Counted from the first letter of the stretch, positions 34,832-43,773 are shown. The stretch is 64,000 nucleotides of DNA from TMED8 sp038125725 (GCA_038125725.1 JAYPEK010000002.1:122504-186503); one strand, 5' to 3'. Numbers and translations are program-made. Notes: generated by a model not told the origin, from the letters alone.

Positions 34832-34894
34832 TGACCGTGGTCAAATTAATTATTGACCGCGGTCATTATAAGGCATATAAATTGACCATGGTCA
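34832..34894. promoter_or_regulatory. Three TetR operators and the divergent promoters
   Basis: TGACCGTGGTCA (34832-34843), TGACCGCGGTCA (34854-34865) and TGACCATGGTCA (34883-34894) share TGACC-N2-GGTCA. The first two centres are 22 bases apart, about two helical turns. Rightward, TTGACC (34853-34858), 17 bases and TATAAA (34876-34881) form the quinone reductase promoter, with operator 2 on the -35 box and operator 3 at the start site. Operator 1 covers the tetR promoter. Confidence 0.85.
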
Positions 34895-34904
34895 CTTTAA
34901 GACG

Positions 34905-35510
34905 ATGGAGGACATCACGGAACCGAAACGCATCTACATCCTGAACGGCCACCCGGCGGAAAACTCGCTCAACCGCGCGCTCGCCGAAGCCTATGCGGAA
35001 GCCGCGCGCGACGCCGGCCACGAGGTACGCCTCACGCATCTGCACGACCTGGCCTTCGACCCGGATTTCGAATACGGCGGCTATACCCATCACAAACCCC
35101 TGGAAGCTGGCCTCGAGCAGGTGCTGGCGGATATCGAATGGAGCCAGCACATGGTGCTGACGACGCCCATGTGGTGGGGCGGCCTGCCGGCCAAGCTGAA
35201 GGGGCTGTTCGACCGGGCGTTCCTGCCGGGCCGCACCTTCAATACCCGCGAAACCGACTGGATGGGCATGCCGACGCCGATGCTGTCTGGGCGCACCGGG
35301 CGGGTCATTATGACATCCGACACGCCGGGTTGGTTCATGCGCTGGATCTACCACAACGCCATGCTGCGCCAATTGCGCGACCAGATCTTCGGCTTCGTCG
35401 GCATCAAGCCGGCGCGCATCACCTATTTCGCCGGCGCCAGCCAGCCGAAGCCGGGCCGGGTCGAACACTGGCTGGATAAGGTGAGGTCGCTCGGCGTTGC
35501 CGCCGTATGA
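34905..35510 (+). CDS. NAD(P)H-quinone oxidoreductase, flavodoxin-like fold (MdaB/KefF type)
   Basis: A 201-residue cytosolic flavoprotein. The FMN phosphate loop region is IYILNGHPAENSLNRALAEA, the flavin contact is LTTPMWWGGLPAKLKGLFDR (about residues 86-105), and TFNTRETDWMG follows. Two-electron reduction of quinones or electrophiles is the usual role. ATG 34905 has no clear Shine-Dalgarno upstream. Three TetR operators overlap its promoter, so expression is probably induced by its own toxic substrate. Confidence 0.9.
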   Translation: MEDITEPKRIYILNGHPAENSLNRALAEAYAEAARDAGHEVRLTHLHDLAFDPDFEYGGYTHHKPLEAGLEQVLADIEWSQHMVLTTPMWWGGLPAKLKGLFDRAFLPGRTFNTRETDWMGMPTPMLSGRTGRVIMTSDTPGWFMRWIYHNAMLRQLRDQIFGFVGIKPARITYFAGASQPKPGRVEHWLDKVRSLGVAAV

Positions 35511-35600
35511 TGGCGGCCGGCCGTTGAGAGGGAAGGTCCAAAAAGAGAAGAAAAAAATTCATAAATCGTGAGCATGCGGGGGGCTTTCTTCGCCTAAGGG

Positions 35601-35638
35601 GGTTGGTTATTGTTAACCTTCGTTAAGGGAGCCCAACC
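35601..35638 (+). other. Nested inverted repeat upstream of the CO-dehydrogenase-like operon
   Basis: GGTTGG (35601-35606) pairs with CCAACC (35633-35638), and inside it TTAAC (35613-35617) pairs with GTTAA (35622-35626) around CTTC, with six-base strands on both sides between the stems. It ends 20 bases before the GTG start and just ahead of AGGAG. It could be a leader RNA structure or an operator. Confidence 0.4.
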
Positions 35639-35657
35639 AGCAGGAGCAACCACTATC

Positions 35658-36521
35658 GTGAGCGATTTGAATTACGCAGCCCCGGAAACGGTCGAGGCGG
35701 CCGTCGGGCTGTTGGCCGGCGATGACACCGCACGGGTGTTCGCCGGCGGCACCGATCTTCTGGTGCAATCGAGAGAGGACCTGCGCGAGCCCGGCCTGTT
35801 GGTCGACATCAAGCGCATTGCCGAAACCCGTGCCGTGGAAATCGGCGCTGACGCCATCAGCATCGGCGCCGCCGTCACCGGCGCGGAACTGGGCGAGAAC
35901 GCCGAGTTGAAGGCGCTCGTTCCCGGTGTCGTCGAGGCCGTCAATCTGATCGGTTCCGACCAAGTGCAGGGCCGCGCCACCGTGGGCGGCAACCTCTGCA
36001 ACGCATCGCCCGCCGCCGACAGCGTGCCGGCGCTGGTCGCCGCCGGCGCCAAGGCCTGTATCGTCGGGCCGAACGGCAGCCGCGAGGTCGCCGTCGAGGA
36101 TCTAATGACCGGCCCCGGCCAGACCAGCTTGGCTGCCGGCGAGTTCGTCACACATCTGGTGCTGCCGAAACCGGCGGCGCGCTCGGGCGACGCCTACCTG
36201 CGTTTCATCCCGAGGACGGAAATGGACATCGCCGTGGTCGGCGCCGGCGTCGCCGTGACGCTGGCCGACGACGGCACCTGCACGGCCGCGCGCGTGGGGC
36301 TCGGCGCCGTGGCGCCGACGGTGCAACTGGTGCAGGCGGCGGCCGACGTGCTGGTCGGATCGAAGCTCGACGCGGCGACGCTGGAGAAATTGGCGGCAGC
36401 GGCCGAGGGCGCGTGCTCGCCCATCGACGACAAGCGCGGCACGGCCGAGTTCCGCATCCAGGTCGCCGGCGTGCTGGCGAAGCGCGCGGCGACCATCGCC
36501 TGGCAGAGAGCGGAGGGCTGA
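35658..36521 (+). CDS. FAD-binding subunit of a molybdenum hydroxylase (CoxM/CutM type)
   Basis: A 287-residue medium subunit with the FAD-binding motifs VFAGGTDLLVQSREDLREP (about residues 27-45) and GRATVGGNLCNASPAADS (about 100-117), then the CO-dehydrogenase flavoprotein C-terminal domain. GTG 35658 is preferred: AGGAG (35642-35646) is upstream and the protein begins SDLNYAAPETVEAA as relatives do. It is followed by small and large subunit genes with spacing of 2 bases and a 4-base overlap, forming one enzyme. Confidence 0.92.
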   Translation: MSDLNYAAPETVEAAVGLLAGDDTARVFAGGTDLLVQSREDLREPGLLVDIKRIAETRAVEIGADAISIGAAVTGAELGENAELKALVPGVVEAVNLIGSDQVQGRATVGGNLCNASPAADSVPALVAAGAKACIVGPNGSREVAVEDLMTGPGQTSLAAGEFVTHLVLPKPAARSGDAYLRFIPRTEMDIAVVGAGVAVTLADDGTCTAARVGLGAVAPTVQLVQAAADVLVGSKLDAATLEKLAAAAEGACSPIDDKRGTAEFRIQVAGVLAKRAATIAWQRAEG

Positions 36522-36523
36522 TC

Positions 36524-37006
36524 ATGCCGAAACATAATGTGACCGCCACCATCAACGGCGACGAAACCGATTTCACCTGCCGCACCGACCAGACGCTTTT
36601 GGACGTGCTGCGTGACGTCCTCTACCTGACCGGCACCAAGAACGGCTGCGGCACCGGCGACTGCGGCGCCTGCACCGTGATCATGAACGGCCGGCCGGTG
36701 AATTCCTGCCTGGTCTTGGGCGCGGAAGTCGATGGCGCCGAGATCGAGACCATCGAAGGCATGGCCAAGGGTAATGAACTGCATCCCCTGCAGCAGAAGT
36801 TCCTCGACCATGCGGCCTTGCAGTGCGGGGTCTGTACCCCCGGCATCCTAAACATGGCCAAGTCGTTTTTGGAAAAGAACCCGGACCCCACGGAAACGGA
36901 AGTTCGTTTTGCGCTGGCGGGAAACCTGTGCCGGTGTACCGGCTATGACAAGATCATCCGCGCCGTCATGGATGCGGCGGCGGAGATGAGGGAGAACGCG
37001 CGATGA
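36524..37006 (+). CDS. [2Fe-2S] subunit of a molybdenum hydroxylase (CoxS/CutS type)
   Basis: A 160-residue iron-sulfur subunit. The ferredoxin-type cluster is held by CGTGDCGACTVIMNG with a later Cys (about residues 42-63), and the second by CGVCTPG and LCRCTGYD (about 103-140). It links the molybdenum and FAD subunits. GGAGGG is six bases before ATG 36524, and the TGA overlaps the next ATG (ATGA). Unlike the IorAB pair at 6.9 kb it has a FAD partner and no Tat signal, so this enzyme is cytosolic. Confidence 0.93.
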   Translation: MPKHNVTATINGDETDFTCRTDQTLLDVLRDVLYLTGTKNGCGTGDCGACTVIMNGRPVNSCLVLGAEVDGAEIETIEGMAKGNELHPLQQKFLDHAALQCGVCTPGILNMAKSFLEKNPDPTETEVRFALAGNLCRCTGYDKIIRAVMDAAAEMRENAR

Positions 37007-39273
37007 ACGAAGAAAGCAGAGGCCGCTTAGGCTCCAACTACCAGTGGGTCGGCAAGAACACGCGCCGCCCCGACGGCGTCGACAAGGTCACCGGCCGGGC
37101 GCGCTACGGCGACGATATGAAGCTGCCGGGCATGCTTTACGGCAAGATTCTCCGGAGCCCCCATGCGCATGCCAAGATCGTCAAGCTCGATACCTCGAAA
37201 GCGGAGGCGCTGAAGGGCGTGAAGGCCGTCGTCACCGGCGCCGACATCCCCGACCACGAACCGGCGAAGCCGCCCTATCCGCCGATCATCAACGATTTCC
37301 ACGATATCTCGCGGAACGTCATGGCCAAGGACAAGGTGCTCTACGACGGCCACGCCATTGCCGCCGTTGCCGCCACGTCAGAAGACATCGCCAAGGCGGC
37401 GCTGAAACTGATCGAGGTGGAATACGAGATTCTGCCGCATGTGCTCGATCCGAAGGAAGCCGCAGAACCCGGTGCGCCGATCCTGCACGCCGACCAAACC
37501 ACCTACGAAAGCGGTTCGGACGCGCCCTCCAACCTGTTCCGTTCGTCCAGGGGCGAGCGCGGTGATTTGGACGCGGGCTTCGCCGAGGCCGATGTCATCG
37601 TCGAGCGCGATTTCTCGTCGGAACCCATCCACCAGGGCTATATCGAGCCCATGGCTTGCGTCGCTAGCGTTTCCGAGGACGGCGCCGTTGAGCTTTGGAT
37701 GACCACCCAGGGGCACTTCGTTGCCCGGCAGTTGCTATCCAAGCTTCTGAACATCGAACTGGCCAAGCTGCGCGTCACCGCGTCGGAAATCGGCGGCGGC
37801 TTCGGCGGCAAGACCACCGTCTATCAGGAGCCCGTGGCGATTCGCCTGGCGCAGAAATCCGGCCGTCCGGTGCGCATGGCGATGACCCGATCGGAGGCCT
37901 TCCGCGCCACCGGACCGACCGTGGGTTCGCGCATGACGGTGAAGATGGGCGTCAAGAACGACGGCACCATCACCGCCGCTGACGCGGAAATCTGGTATCA
38001 GGCCGGCGCCTTCAAGGGCGCGCCCATCGGCCGCGCGGCGGACACCTTCTTCTCGCCCTACGACATCCCCAACATGCGGGTGGCGGCGCACGACGTTTGC
38101 TCCAACCGCCCGAAGATCGCCGCCTATCGGGCGCCGGGCGCGCCGATGGCGTGCCTGGGCACGGAGATGGTGCTCAATGAACTGGCGGAGAAGATCGGCA
38201 TGGACCCGGTCGAAATCCGGCTCAAGAACGCCGTCAAGGAAGGCGACCAGAGCCTGATGGGAACCAAACACGGCCGCATCGGCATGATCGAGGTGATGGA
38301 AGAGACCAAGAACCATCCGCATTATGCCGCACCCCTGGGCCCGAACCAGGGACGCGGCATCGCGGTCGGTTACTGGCTGCACGGCGGCGGTCTGTCGAGC
38401 GCGTCGGTCATCCTGCAGGATGACGGCACCGTCAACGTCGCCACCGGCAACCCGGATATCGGCGGTTCGCGATCATCCATGCGCGCCATGGCGGCGGAGG
38501 AACTGGGGATCGACGTGGAACTGATCAAACCCATCGTCGGCGACACCGGCCAGCTTCCCTACAGCTACCAGACGGCCGGTTCGCGCACCACCTACGCTAC
38601 CGGTTGGGCGGTCGTGAACGCCGCGCGCGAGGTTATCGACAAGCTCCGCGCCATCGCCGCCAAGAAGTGGGACATCCCGTTGGAGGACGTCCGCTGGGAC
38701 GCTGGCCAAGCGATCCCCACCGACAACCACACCGGCATCGAGCCAATGAGCTTCAAGGAACTGGCCGCCATGGCGACCAAGTTCGGCGGTGCCGTCGCCG
38801 GCCATTCGGAGATCAACGCCGGCGGCGCCGGCGCCGCCTTCTCGTCGCAGATCGTCGACGTGGAGGTCGATCCCGAAACCGGTTTCGTCAAGCCGCTGCG
38901 CTATACCGTTATCCAGGACGTCGGCCGCGCCATCTCGCCCGATTATGTCGAGGGCCAGATGCAGGGGGCCGCGGTGCAGGGCATCGGCTGGGCCTTGAAC
39001 GAGGAATACATCTACGACGATCAGGCGCGGCTTCTGAACACTGGTTTCCTGGACTACCGCATGCCGGTGGCTTCCGACGTGCCGATGGTCGATTGCGTGA
39101 TCGTCGAGGTGCCGAACCCGAACCACCCCTACGGCGTGCGCGGCGTCGGGGAGCCCTGTCTGGTGCCCGCCCCTGCGGCGGTGGCCAACGCGGTGGAAAA
39201 CGCCATCGGCAAGAAGATGGGCTCGCTGCCGTTCAATCCGCCGAAGGTGCTGAAAGCGATCCAGGCGGGGTAA
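37003..39273 (+). CDS. Molybdopterin-binding large subunit of a xanthine-dehydrogenase-family hydroxylase
   Basis: A 756-residue catalytic subunit. Motifs include DKVTGRARYGDDMKLPGMLY, EIGGGFGGKTTVYQEPVAI (molybdopterin contacts), AAYRAPGAPMACLGTEM and the catalytic Glu region RGVGEPCLVPAPAAV. The AYRAPGAP loop is that of aldehyde/purine/aromatic hydroxylases; the AYxCSFR loop of true CO dehydrogenase is absent, so it does not oxidise CO. The substrate is unknown. The neighbouring citryl-CoA lyase-like gene is convergent and gives no direct clue. Confidence 0.93.
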   Translation: MNEESRGRLGSNYQWVGKNTRRPDGVDKVTGRARYGDDMKLPGMLYGKILRSPHAHAKIVKLDTSKAEALKGVKAVVTGADIPDHEPAKPPYPPIINDFHDISRNVMAKDKVLYDGHAIAAVAATSEDIAKAALKLIEVEYEILPHVLDPKEAAEPGAPILHADQTTYESGSDAPSNLFRSSRGERGDLDAGFAEADVIVERDFSSEPIHQGYIEPMACVASVSEDGAVELWMTTQGHFVARQLLSKLLNIELAKLRVTASEIGGGFGGKTTVYQEPVAIRLAQKSGRPVRMAMTRSEAFRATGPTVGSRMTVKMGVKNDGTITAADAEIWYQAGAFKGAPIGRAADTFFSPYDIPNMRVAAHDVCSNRPKIAAYRAPGAPMACLGTEMVLNELAEKIGMDPVEIRLKNAVKEGDQSLMGTKHGRIGMIEVMEETKNHPHYAAPLGPNQGRGIAVGYWLHGGGLSSASVILQDDGTVNVATGNPDIGGSRSSMRAMAAEELGIDVELIKPIVGDTGQLPYSYQTAGSRTTYATGWAVVNAAREVIDKLRAIAAKKWDIPLEDVRWDAGQAIPTDNHTGIEPMSFKELAAMATKFGGAVAGHSEINAGGAGAAFSSQIVDVEVDPETGFVKPLRYTVIQDVGRAISPDYVEGQMQGAAVQGIGWALNEEYIYDDQARLLNTGFLDYRMPVASDVPMVDCVIVEVPNPNHPYGVRGVGEPCLVPAPAAVANAVENAIGKKMGSLPFNPPKVLKAIQAG

Positions 39274-39298
39274 TCCGCCACCTATCGGCCGCTTGCCG

Positions 39299-40093
39299 TC
39301 AGTCGCCGTCGTAATCGATGGCGTCCGCCGGCAGGTGCCGCCAGGTGGTGTCCTGGCTGCGTTCTTCAAGATAGTGCGCGGCCAGCGACACGCTTCTCGG
39401 CGTCAGCAGGAACATGCGCGCCGACGTCCAGGGGAATCCCAGATCCAGGATCACCGCGGCGCCGACGCCGTCCAGGTTCATGGGCACGGCCTTGCCGCCG
39501 CGCGCCCCGGCCAGCGCGTCGCCGATGGCTTCGGCGAATCGGCCGTAACGACCCTGCGTGCCTTCCCGCCGAGCGACCTCAAGCACCTTGGGCGCGCGCG
39601 GATCGGCGCCATGAAGCGGTATGCCGTAGCCCGGCACCCGCGCACCGCGTGCCTTCAATTCATCCACCAGCTTGACCGCGCGGGCGGCGAGTTCCGCGTC
39701 GGACGGATCGGATTTGCCTTCCAGATCGGCCAGCGCGTCGGTCATCAATTGCGCCAACTGCTCGCCAAGCCCACCCATCTTGTCGCCGAAGGCCAGGATG
39801 CCGCCGGCCATGGCCGCCTGGATGTTGGTGCCGTATGAAGCGAAGCAGCGCGCGATCATCGAGGGCGGCGCGATGCCGTGCTCCATCGACGCCACCATCA
39901 GCGCATCCAGCACCCGCGTCTCGGCGTCCGTCGGTTCGCGGCCCTGCAGCATGACGAACATCATGGCCGAGAAACTCAGCCTGCCGATCATCTCGTTCAG
40001 GCTTTGGCCGCGGATGACGATGTCCTCGCGCTCTTCGGTGCTGATCACCTGGCAGATGGACGTCTGCCAATTGCTCATGTCGCGTGTGGGCAT
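39299..40093 (-). CDS. Citrate synthase-family protein, citryl-CoA lyase-like
   Basis: At 264 residues it is much shorter than citrate synthase but carries the family core: SMEHGIAPPSMIARCFASYG (about residues 70-89, with the acid-base His), AAMAGGILAFGDKMGGLGEQ and VPGYGIPLHGADPRAPKVLE (about 153-172). Short proteins like this are annotated as citryl-CoA lyase, which splits citryl-CoA into acetyl-CoA and oxaloacetate. ATG 40093 has AGGAG seven bases upstream. It lies 12 bases after the nuclease gene in a leftward operon. Confidence 0.85.
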   Translation of the reverse strand: MPTRDMSNWQTSICQVISTEEREDIVIRGQSLNEMIGRLSFSAMMFVMLQGREPTDAETRVLDALMVASMEHGIAPPSMIARCFASYGTNIQAAMAGGILAFGDKMGGLGEQLAQLMTDALADLEGKSDPSDAELAARAVKLVDELKARGARVPGYGIPLHGADPRAPKVLEVARREGTQGRYGRFAEAIGDALAGARGGKAVPMNLDGVGAAVILDLGFPWTSARMFLLTPRSVSLAAHYLEERSQDTTWRHLPADAIDYDGD

Positions 40094-40105
40094 GGGGAGC
40101 TCCTT

Positions 40106-40906
40106 CTATTCCGGTAGCACTTCGATCTGTTCGGGATGGGTGACCTCGATCATCGGGCCGTTGCGTTTCCGGAGCCAGCCGCGCACCCGGATGCGCCGGC
40201 CTTGCAGCTCTGTCGCTTCGGCGCCGGTCTTGGCGTAGGCCCGCGCGGCTTTCGGTGACAGACTGGCGGTGAAGTCGTCGCGCCAGTTGGCGCCGAAGTT
40301 CAGATAGACGCGCCCTTTGACCCGTGCGGCATCGAGGACCCGGCCCTCGACCAGTTGAAAGGTGCCGAGCTCGCGCATCAGGCCGGCGGGGTCGGCGGGG
40401 CGCGGGATATAGAAGGGGTGGTGCCAGATGCCGGTGCCGTTTCCGCGCGCGATGCGCTCGGCGGCGTACATCTCCACCGCCAGCTTGCGGTTGTCGGGGA
40501 AGGTGTAGACCCGCGCCATGCCGAGCGTCAGCATCTCGCCCTGCACCCAGAGCCCGTCGTCGCGGACCAGGTGCGCCAGGTGCCGGCCGTGGCGGTCCAT
40601 GCGGGTCTCGCCGAAGGCCATGGCGACGCGCCGGTTGAGCACCAGCGCCTCCAGCGCCTGCTTCGAGTCTTCCGAAAGTGGCCAGGCCTTGAAGCCCTTC
40701 CGCCCCAGCGGCAGCTTCGGCGCCTGGATGCCGACCAGGCGGATTTGCCTGGCACCCTCCGGCGCCGGGCTGACGATCACCGTGTCGCCGTCGACCACCT
40801 CGGTCACCGTCACCGTGGGGCCGGGGTTCAGCCCTTCGAGTGGGTTTGCCGCGAATGCCGGCGCGCTCCAGAAGGCGAGCAGCAGAAGCAGATAGAGCCG
40901 TTTCAT
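40106..40906 (-). CDS. Secreted thermonuclease (SNase-like) family protein
   Basis: A 266-residue protein with a signal peptide (MKRLYLLLLLAFWSAPAFA). The staphylococcal-nuclease-like OB fold contains TEVVDGDTVIV near residue 36, RLVGIQAPKLPLG near 55 and TRMDRHGRHLAHLVRDDG near 101, carrying the catalytic Arg/Asp-type residues, and a C-terminal extension with a second small OB-like part. Its start overlaps the gluQ stop by 4 bases. The substrate could be extracellular nucleic acid, or the fold may only bind ligands. Confidence 0.85.
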   Translation of the reverse strand: MKRLYLLLLLAFWSAPAFAANPLEGLNPGPTVTVTEVVDGDTVIVSPAPEGARQIRLVGIQAPKLPLGRKGFKAWPLSEDSKQALEALVLNRRVAMAFGETRMDRHGRHLAHLVRDDGLWVQGEMLTLGMARVYTFPDNRKLAVEMYAAERIARGNGTGIWHHPFYIPRPADPAGLMRELGTFQLVEGRVLDAARVKGRVYLNFGANWRDDFTASLSPKAARAYAKTGAEATELQGRRIRVRGWLRKRNGPMIEVTHPEQIEVLPE

Positions 40907-41766
40907 GCGCCGTCCTCGAACCCGGCCAGCGCGCGCACCTCGGCCGATGTCTTGCCGGCGTCGCGGAGGCTCCGGATGGTGGCGGCCTTGTCGCGTTTCG
41001 CCAGCCGCTTGCCGTCGGCGCCGGTCAAGAGACCGTGGTGATGATAGTCCGGCACCGGCAAGTCCAACAGCGCCTGCAGCAACCGATGCAGGTGGCTGGC
41101 CAGGAACAGGTCGCTGCCACGGGTCACCAGGGTGACGCCCTGCAGCGCGTCATCGACGGTGACCGCCAGATGGTAACTGGTGGGGGTCTCCTTGCGGGCC
41201 AATACCGCATCGCCGAAAATCTCCGGGTGCGCCGCCTGCCTGCCTTCCTTGTGGTCATGCCAGGTGAGTGGCCCGGCTTGGCGGACGGCTTCGTCGGTCT
41301 TGAGCCGGAGCGCGTGGCCGTCGCCGGCGGCGAGGCGTTCCGCCCGTTCGCCCGCGTCCATTCCCCGGCAGGTGCCGGGATAGAGCGCGCCGTCGGGACC
41401 CGACGGGATGCCATGCGGCGCGTGGCCGGCGGCGGCGATTTCGTCCTGGATTTGCTTGCGGGTGCAGAAGCAGGGGTAAAGCAGGTCCATCCCGGCAAGC
41501 CGGTCGAGTGCGGCCCGGTAGTCGTCCATGTGATCGGACTGGCGCCGCACCGGTTCCGGCCATCGGAGCCCGAGCCAGCGCAGGTCTTCGAGGATCGATT
41601 GCTCGAACTCAGGCCGGCAGCGGCCGGGGTCGATATCCTCCATGCGCACAAGGAACGTCCCGGCGCCGGCCTCGCGGGCTGCGAACAGCGCCGAATGGGC
41701 GTGGCCCAGGTGCAGGTGCCCGGTCGGGCTGGGGGCGAAACGGGTGATGGTGTCGGATGTTCCCAT
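40903..41766 (-). CDS. gluQ: Glutamyl-Q tRNA(Asp) synthetase
   Basis: GluQ-RS is a truncated glutamyl-tRNA synthetase that attaches glutamate to the queuosine base of tRNA-Asp. The 287-residue protein has TRFAPSPTGHLHLGHAHSAL (HIGH-type motif), the zinc residues in LYPCFCTRK and YPGTCRGM, and the KMSKS-type GKRLAKRDKAA near residue 254. It lacks the anticodon-binding domain, as expected. It completes the queuosine theme of this window and heads an operon with the nuclease and the citryl-CoA lyase-like gene. Confidence 0.94.
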   Translation of the reverse strand: MGTSDTITRFAPSPTGHLHLGHAHSALFAAREAGAGTFLVRMEDIDPGRCRPEFEQSILEDLRWLGLRWPEPVRRQSDHMDDYRAALDRLAGMDLLYPCFCTRKQIQDEIAAAGHAPHGIPSGPDGALYPGTCRGMDAGERAERLAAGDGHALRLKTDEAVRQAGPLTWHDHKEGRQAAHPEIFGDAVLARKETPTSYHLAVTVDDALQGVTLVTRGSDLFLASHLHRLLQALLDLPVPDYHHHGLLTGADGKRLAKRDKAATIRSLRDAGKTSAEVRALAGFEDGA

Positions 41767-41837
41767 TCGGCAACGTTGACGCGGGCCACGCCGGCTGGCA
41801 ATACCGGTATGGTCACGATTTTCACAGGAGCCCCCGC

Positions 41838-42530
41838 ATGAGCGAGTTGCCCGAGCTTTCCGGCCCGACCCAGAGCCCCGCCTCCGGCGGCCCGGCGAAG
41901 CAGTTGGTGATCCTCTGCCATGGTGTCGGCGCCGACGGCCACGACCTGATCGGTCTGGCGCCTTATCTGGCCAAGGTGCTGCCCGATGCCAAGTTCATCG
42001 CGCCCAACGCGCCTTACGCCTTCGACCAGGCCCCCTTCGGGCACCAATGGTTTTCGCTCCAGGACATGTCGATGGAATCGCGCCTTTCGGGCGCCCAGGC
42101 GGTGGCACCGGTCCTTAACGACTTCATCGACGAGCAATTGGCGGCACACGGGCTCACCGAACAGCAGCTCGCGCTGGTGGGGTTCTCGCAGGGCGCCATG
42201 GTTTCGCTCTATGTCGGGCTTCGCCGCCAACAGCAGCTCGCCGGCATCGTCTCCCATTCCGGCATCCTGCTCGGGCCTGAGTTGCTGGCCAGCGAAATGA
42301 GGAGCCGGCCGCCGGTGCTGTTGCTGCATGGCGACGCCGACGACATCGTGCCGCCGGAAAACCTGGGACTGGCCGCCGCGGCGCTGCAAAGCGCCGGTGT
42401 CTGGGTGCACCAGCAGATGCGGCCGATGCTCGGCCACGGCATCGACGACGGCTCGATCATGGCGATGATGGATTTCCTGTCGCAGTGTTTCGGCGTGCCG
42501 TTGCCCGAGCCCGCGCAGCCCGACTCCTAG
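41838..42530 (+). CDS. Phospholipase/carboxylesterase family hydrolase
   Basis: A 230-residue alpha/beta hydrolase of the YpfH/acyl-protein-thioesterase group. It begins LVILCHGVGADGHDLIGLAP, has the nucleophile elbow VGFSQGAMVSLYV (Ser near residue 117), the Asp in LLLHGDADDIVPPE (near 167) and the His in MLGHGIDDGSI (near 201). ATG 41838 has AGGAG eight bases upstream. It is divergent from gluQ. The substrate is an ester or acyl thioester, not further resolved. Confidence 0.9.
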   Translation: MSELPELSGPTQSPASGGPAKQLVILCHGVGADGHDLIGLAPYLAKVLPDAKFIAPNAPYAFDQAPFGHQWFSLQDMSMESRLSGAQAVAPVLNDFIDEQLAAHGLTEQQLALVGFSQGAMVSLYVGLRRQQQLAGIVSHSGILLGPELLASEMRSRPPVLLLHGDADDIVPPENLGLAAAALQSAGVWVHQQMRPMLGHGIDDGSIMAMMDFLSQCFGVPLPEPAQPDS

Positions 42531-42549
42531 AGCGCTAAAAGTTAAGACC

Positions 42550-43773
42550 TCAGGCGGGACGTTCGAGCGACATGAAACACCCGATCGAATAGGCATAGGG
42601 GTGCAGTTCGCGCTTGGCGACGCGAAACCCGAGGCGCTCCGCAAAATCGGCAACGAAGTCGGGCTGGTAGCAATACCAATGAAGCCCGGAATGGCGCGCA
42701 CGGGTAACGCGCACCGGCCCTTCCCCGCAGGGAACGAAAACCAGCGCCAAGCGGCCGCCCGGTGAGAGCCGGTCCCAGACCAGGCGGATGAATTCGTCGA
42801 TGCCGGGAAACCACTCGATCGCCATGCATGACGTGATCAGATCGAAGGTCGCGGTTTCGTCTTGCAGAAACGCCAGCATGTCGCGCTGTTGCAGGTCGTC
42901 GTAGGCGACTTTTTCCTGAGCGACCTGGAGCGCCGGTTCGTTGATGTCGACACCAACGAGATAATCCGCGCGCCCGCGCAGCAACTCGCCGGTCAGACCG
43001 CAACCGCAGCCCAGATCGGCGACCCGCCCGTAGTTGCCGCCGTCGATCAGGACATCGACGAAGTTCTCGTTGGTCCTGCGGAAGATCGGGTTTTCGAAAT
43101 AGCCGCGCTGTCCCTCCACGTCGGTGCCGAAGACGGCGCCTTCCGGTGCGGAGCGGTCGCCGGAGAATTCGTCCAAAGGCACAGTGAACGCATCGTTCTC
43201 ACGGACCGCCAACTCAGCCTCGCCGGCGAGGGAGTAGATGAGCCCCAGATAACGGCGCAGGGCCGGGGCGTCGAAATTTCCCAACGCGAAGGCCGAGAGT
43301 TCCGCGTCCGAATAGGTCAGCGATCCCGACATGGCGTGCCACTTTTCCGCCAATAGCCGCAGCAGTGGGAAAGAACCTTGAATCCCGTAGACGATCTTCG
43401 ATGTGAGAAAATCGGCCCTCAGGGCGTTCACGGGCAATCCTCCTTGCCGCCATTGGTTCGAGGCCCAGGCCAACAAGCCAATCATTTCGTTGCGCTTCTC
43501 AGCCGTCGGAAAGCCCACGTGGTTGAACACCTCCGCCAGATCGAGAATGGCGCCGGGGTTTTGGTCTTGATTGTAGCTGGTGGCCATATGGCCAATGGCA
43601 GCAGCGATTTCGCCGGTGCGGACGGCGAGCCAGGCATCGATGCGCCCGACTTGCGATGGGGGCAGATCGTCTCTGGTCTTATACGCCGCCGCGACCGCGG
43701 ATGCCTGTTCGAGGCTCGGCGCCGATTGGATCTCCGCACGGGCAGAATCAATGATCTCTTCTGGGTCGGGCAT
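42550..43773 (-). CDS. SAM-dependent methyltransferase with a long N-terminal helical region
   Basis: The C-terminal half is a class I methyltransferase: motif I RVADLGCGCGLTGELLRG near residue 251, VGVDINEPALQVAQEKVAYD, FDLITSCMAIEWF and LSPGGRLALVFVP. The first 200 residues are helical and may be TPR-like repeats, as in a group of TPR-linked methyltransferases. ATG 43773 was chosen; ATGs at 43857 and 43884 would add a basic, unconserved N-terminus with weak ribosome sites. The substrate is unknown. It is convergent with the esterase gene. Confidence 0.82.
   Translation of the reverse strand: MPDPEEIIDSARAEIQSAPSLEQASAVAAAYKTRDDLPPSQVGRIDAWLAVRTGEIAAAIGHMATSYNQDQNPGAILDLAEVFNHVGFPTAEKRNEMIGLLAWASNQWRQGGLPVNALRADFLTSKIVYGIQGSFPLLRLLAEKWHAMSGSLTYSDAELSAFALGNFDAPALRRYLGLIYSLAGEAELAVRENDAFTVPLDEFSGDRSAPEGAVFGTDVEGQRGYFENPIFRRTNENFVDVLIDGGNYGRVADLGCGCGLTGELLRGRADYLVGVDINEPALQVAQEKVAYDDLQQRDMLAFLQDETATFDLITSCMAIEWFPGIDEFIRLVWDRLSPGGRLALVFVPCGEGPVRVTRARHSGLHWYCYQPDFVADFAERLGFRVAKRELHPYAYSIGCFMSLERPA

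Noticed and set aside
35658..39273. A true carbon monoxide dehydrogenase (coxMSL)
   Set aside because: The large subunit has AYRAPGAP where CO dehydrogenase has AYxCSFR, so only the general family is supported.
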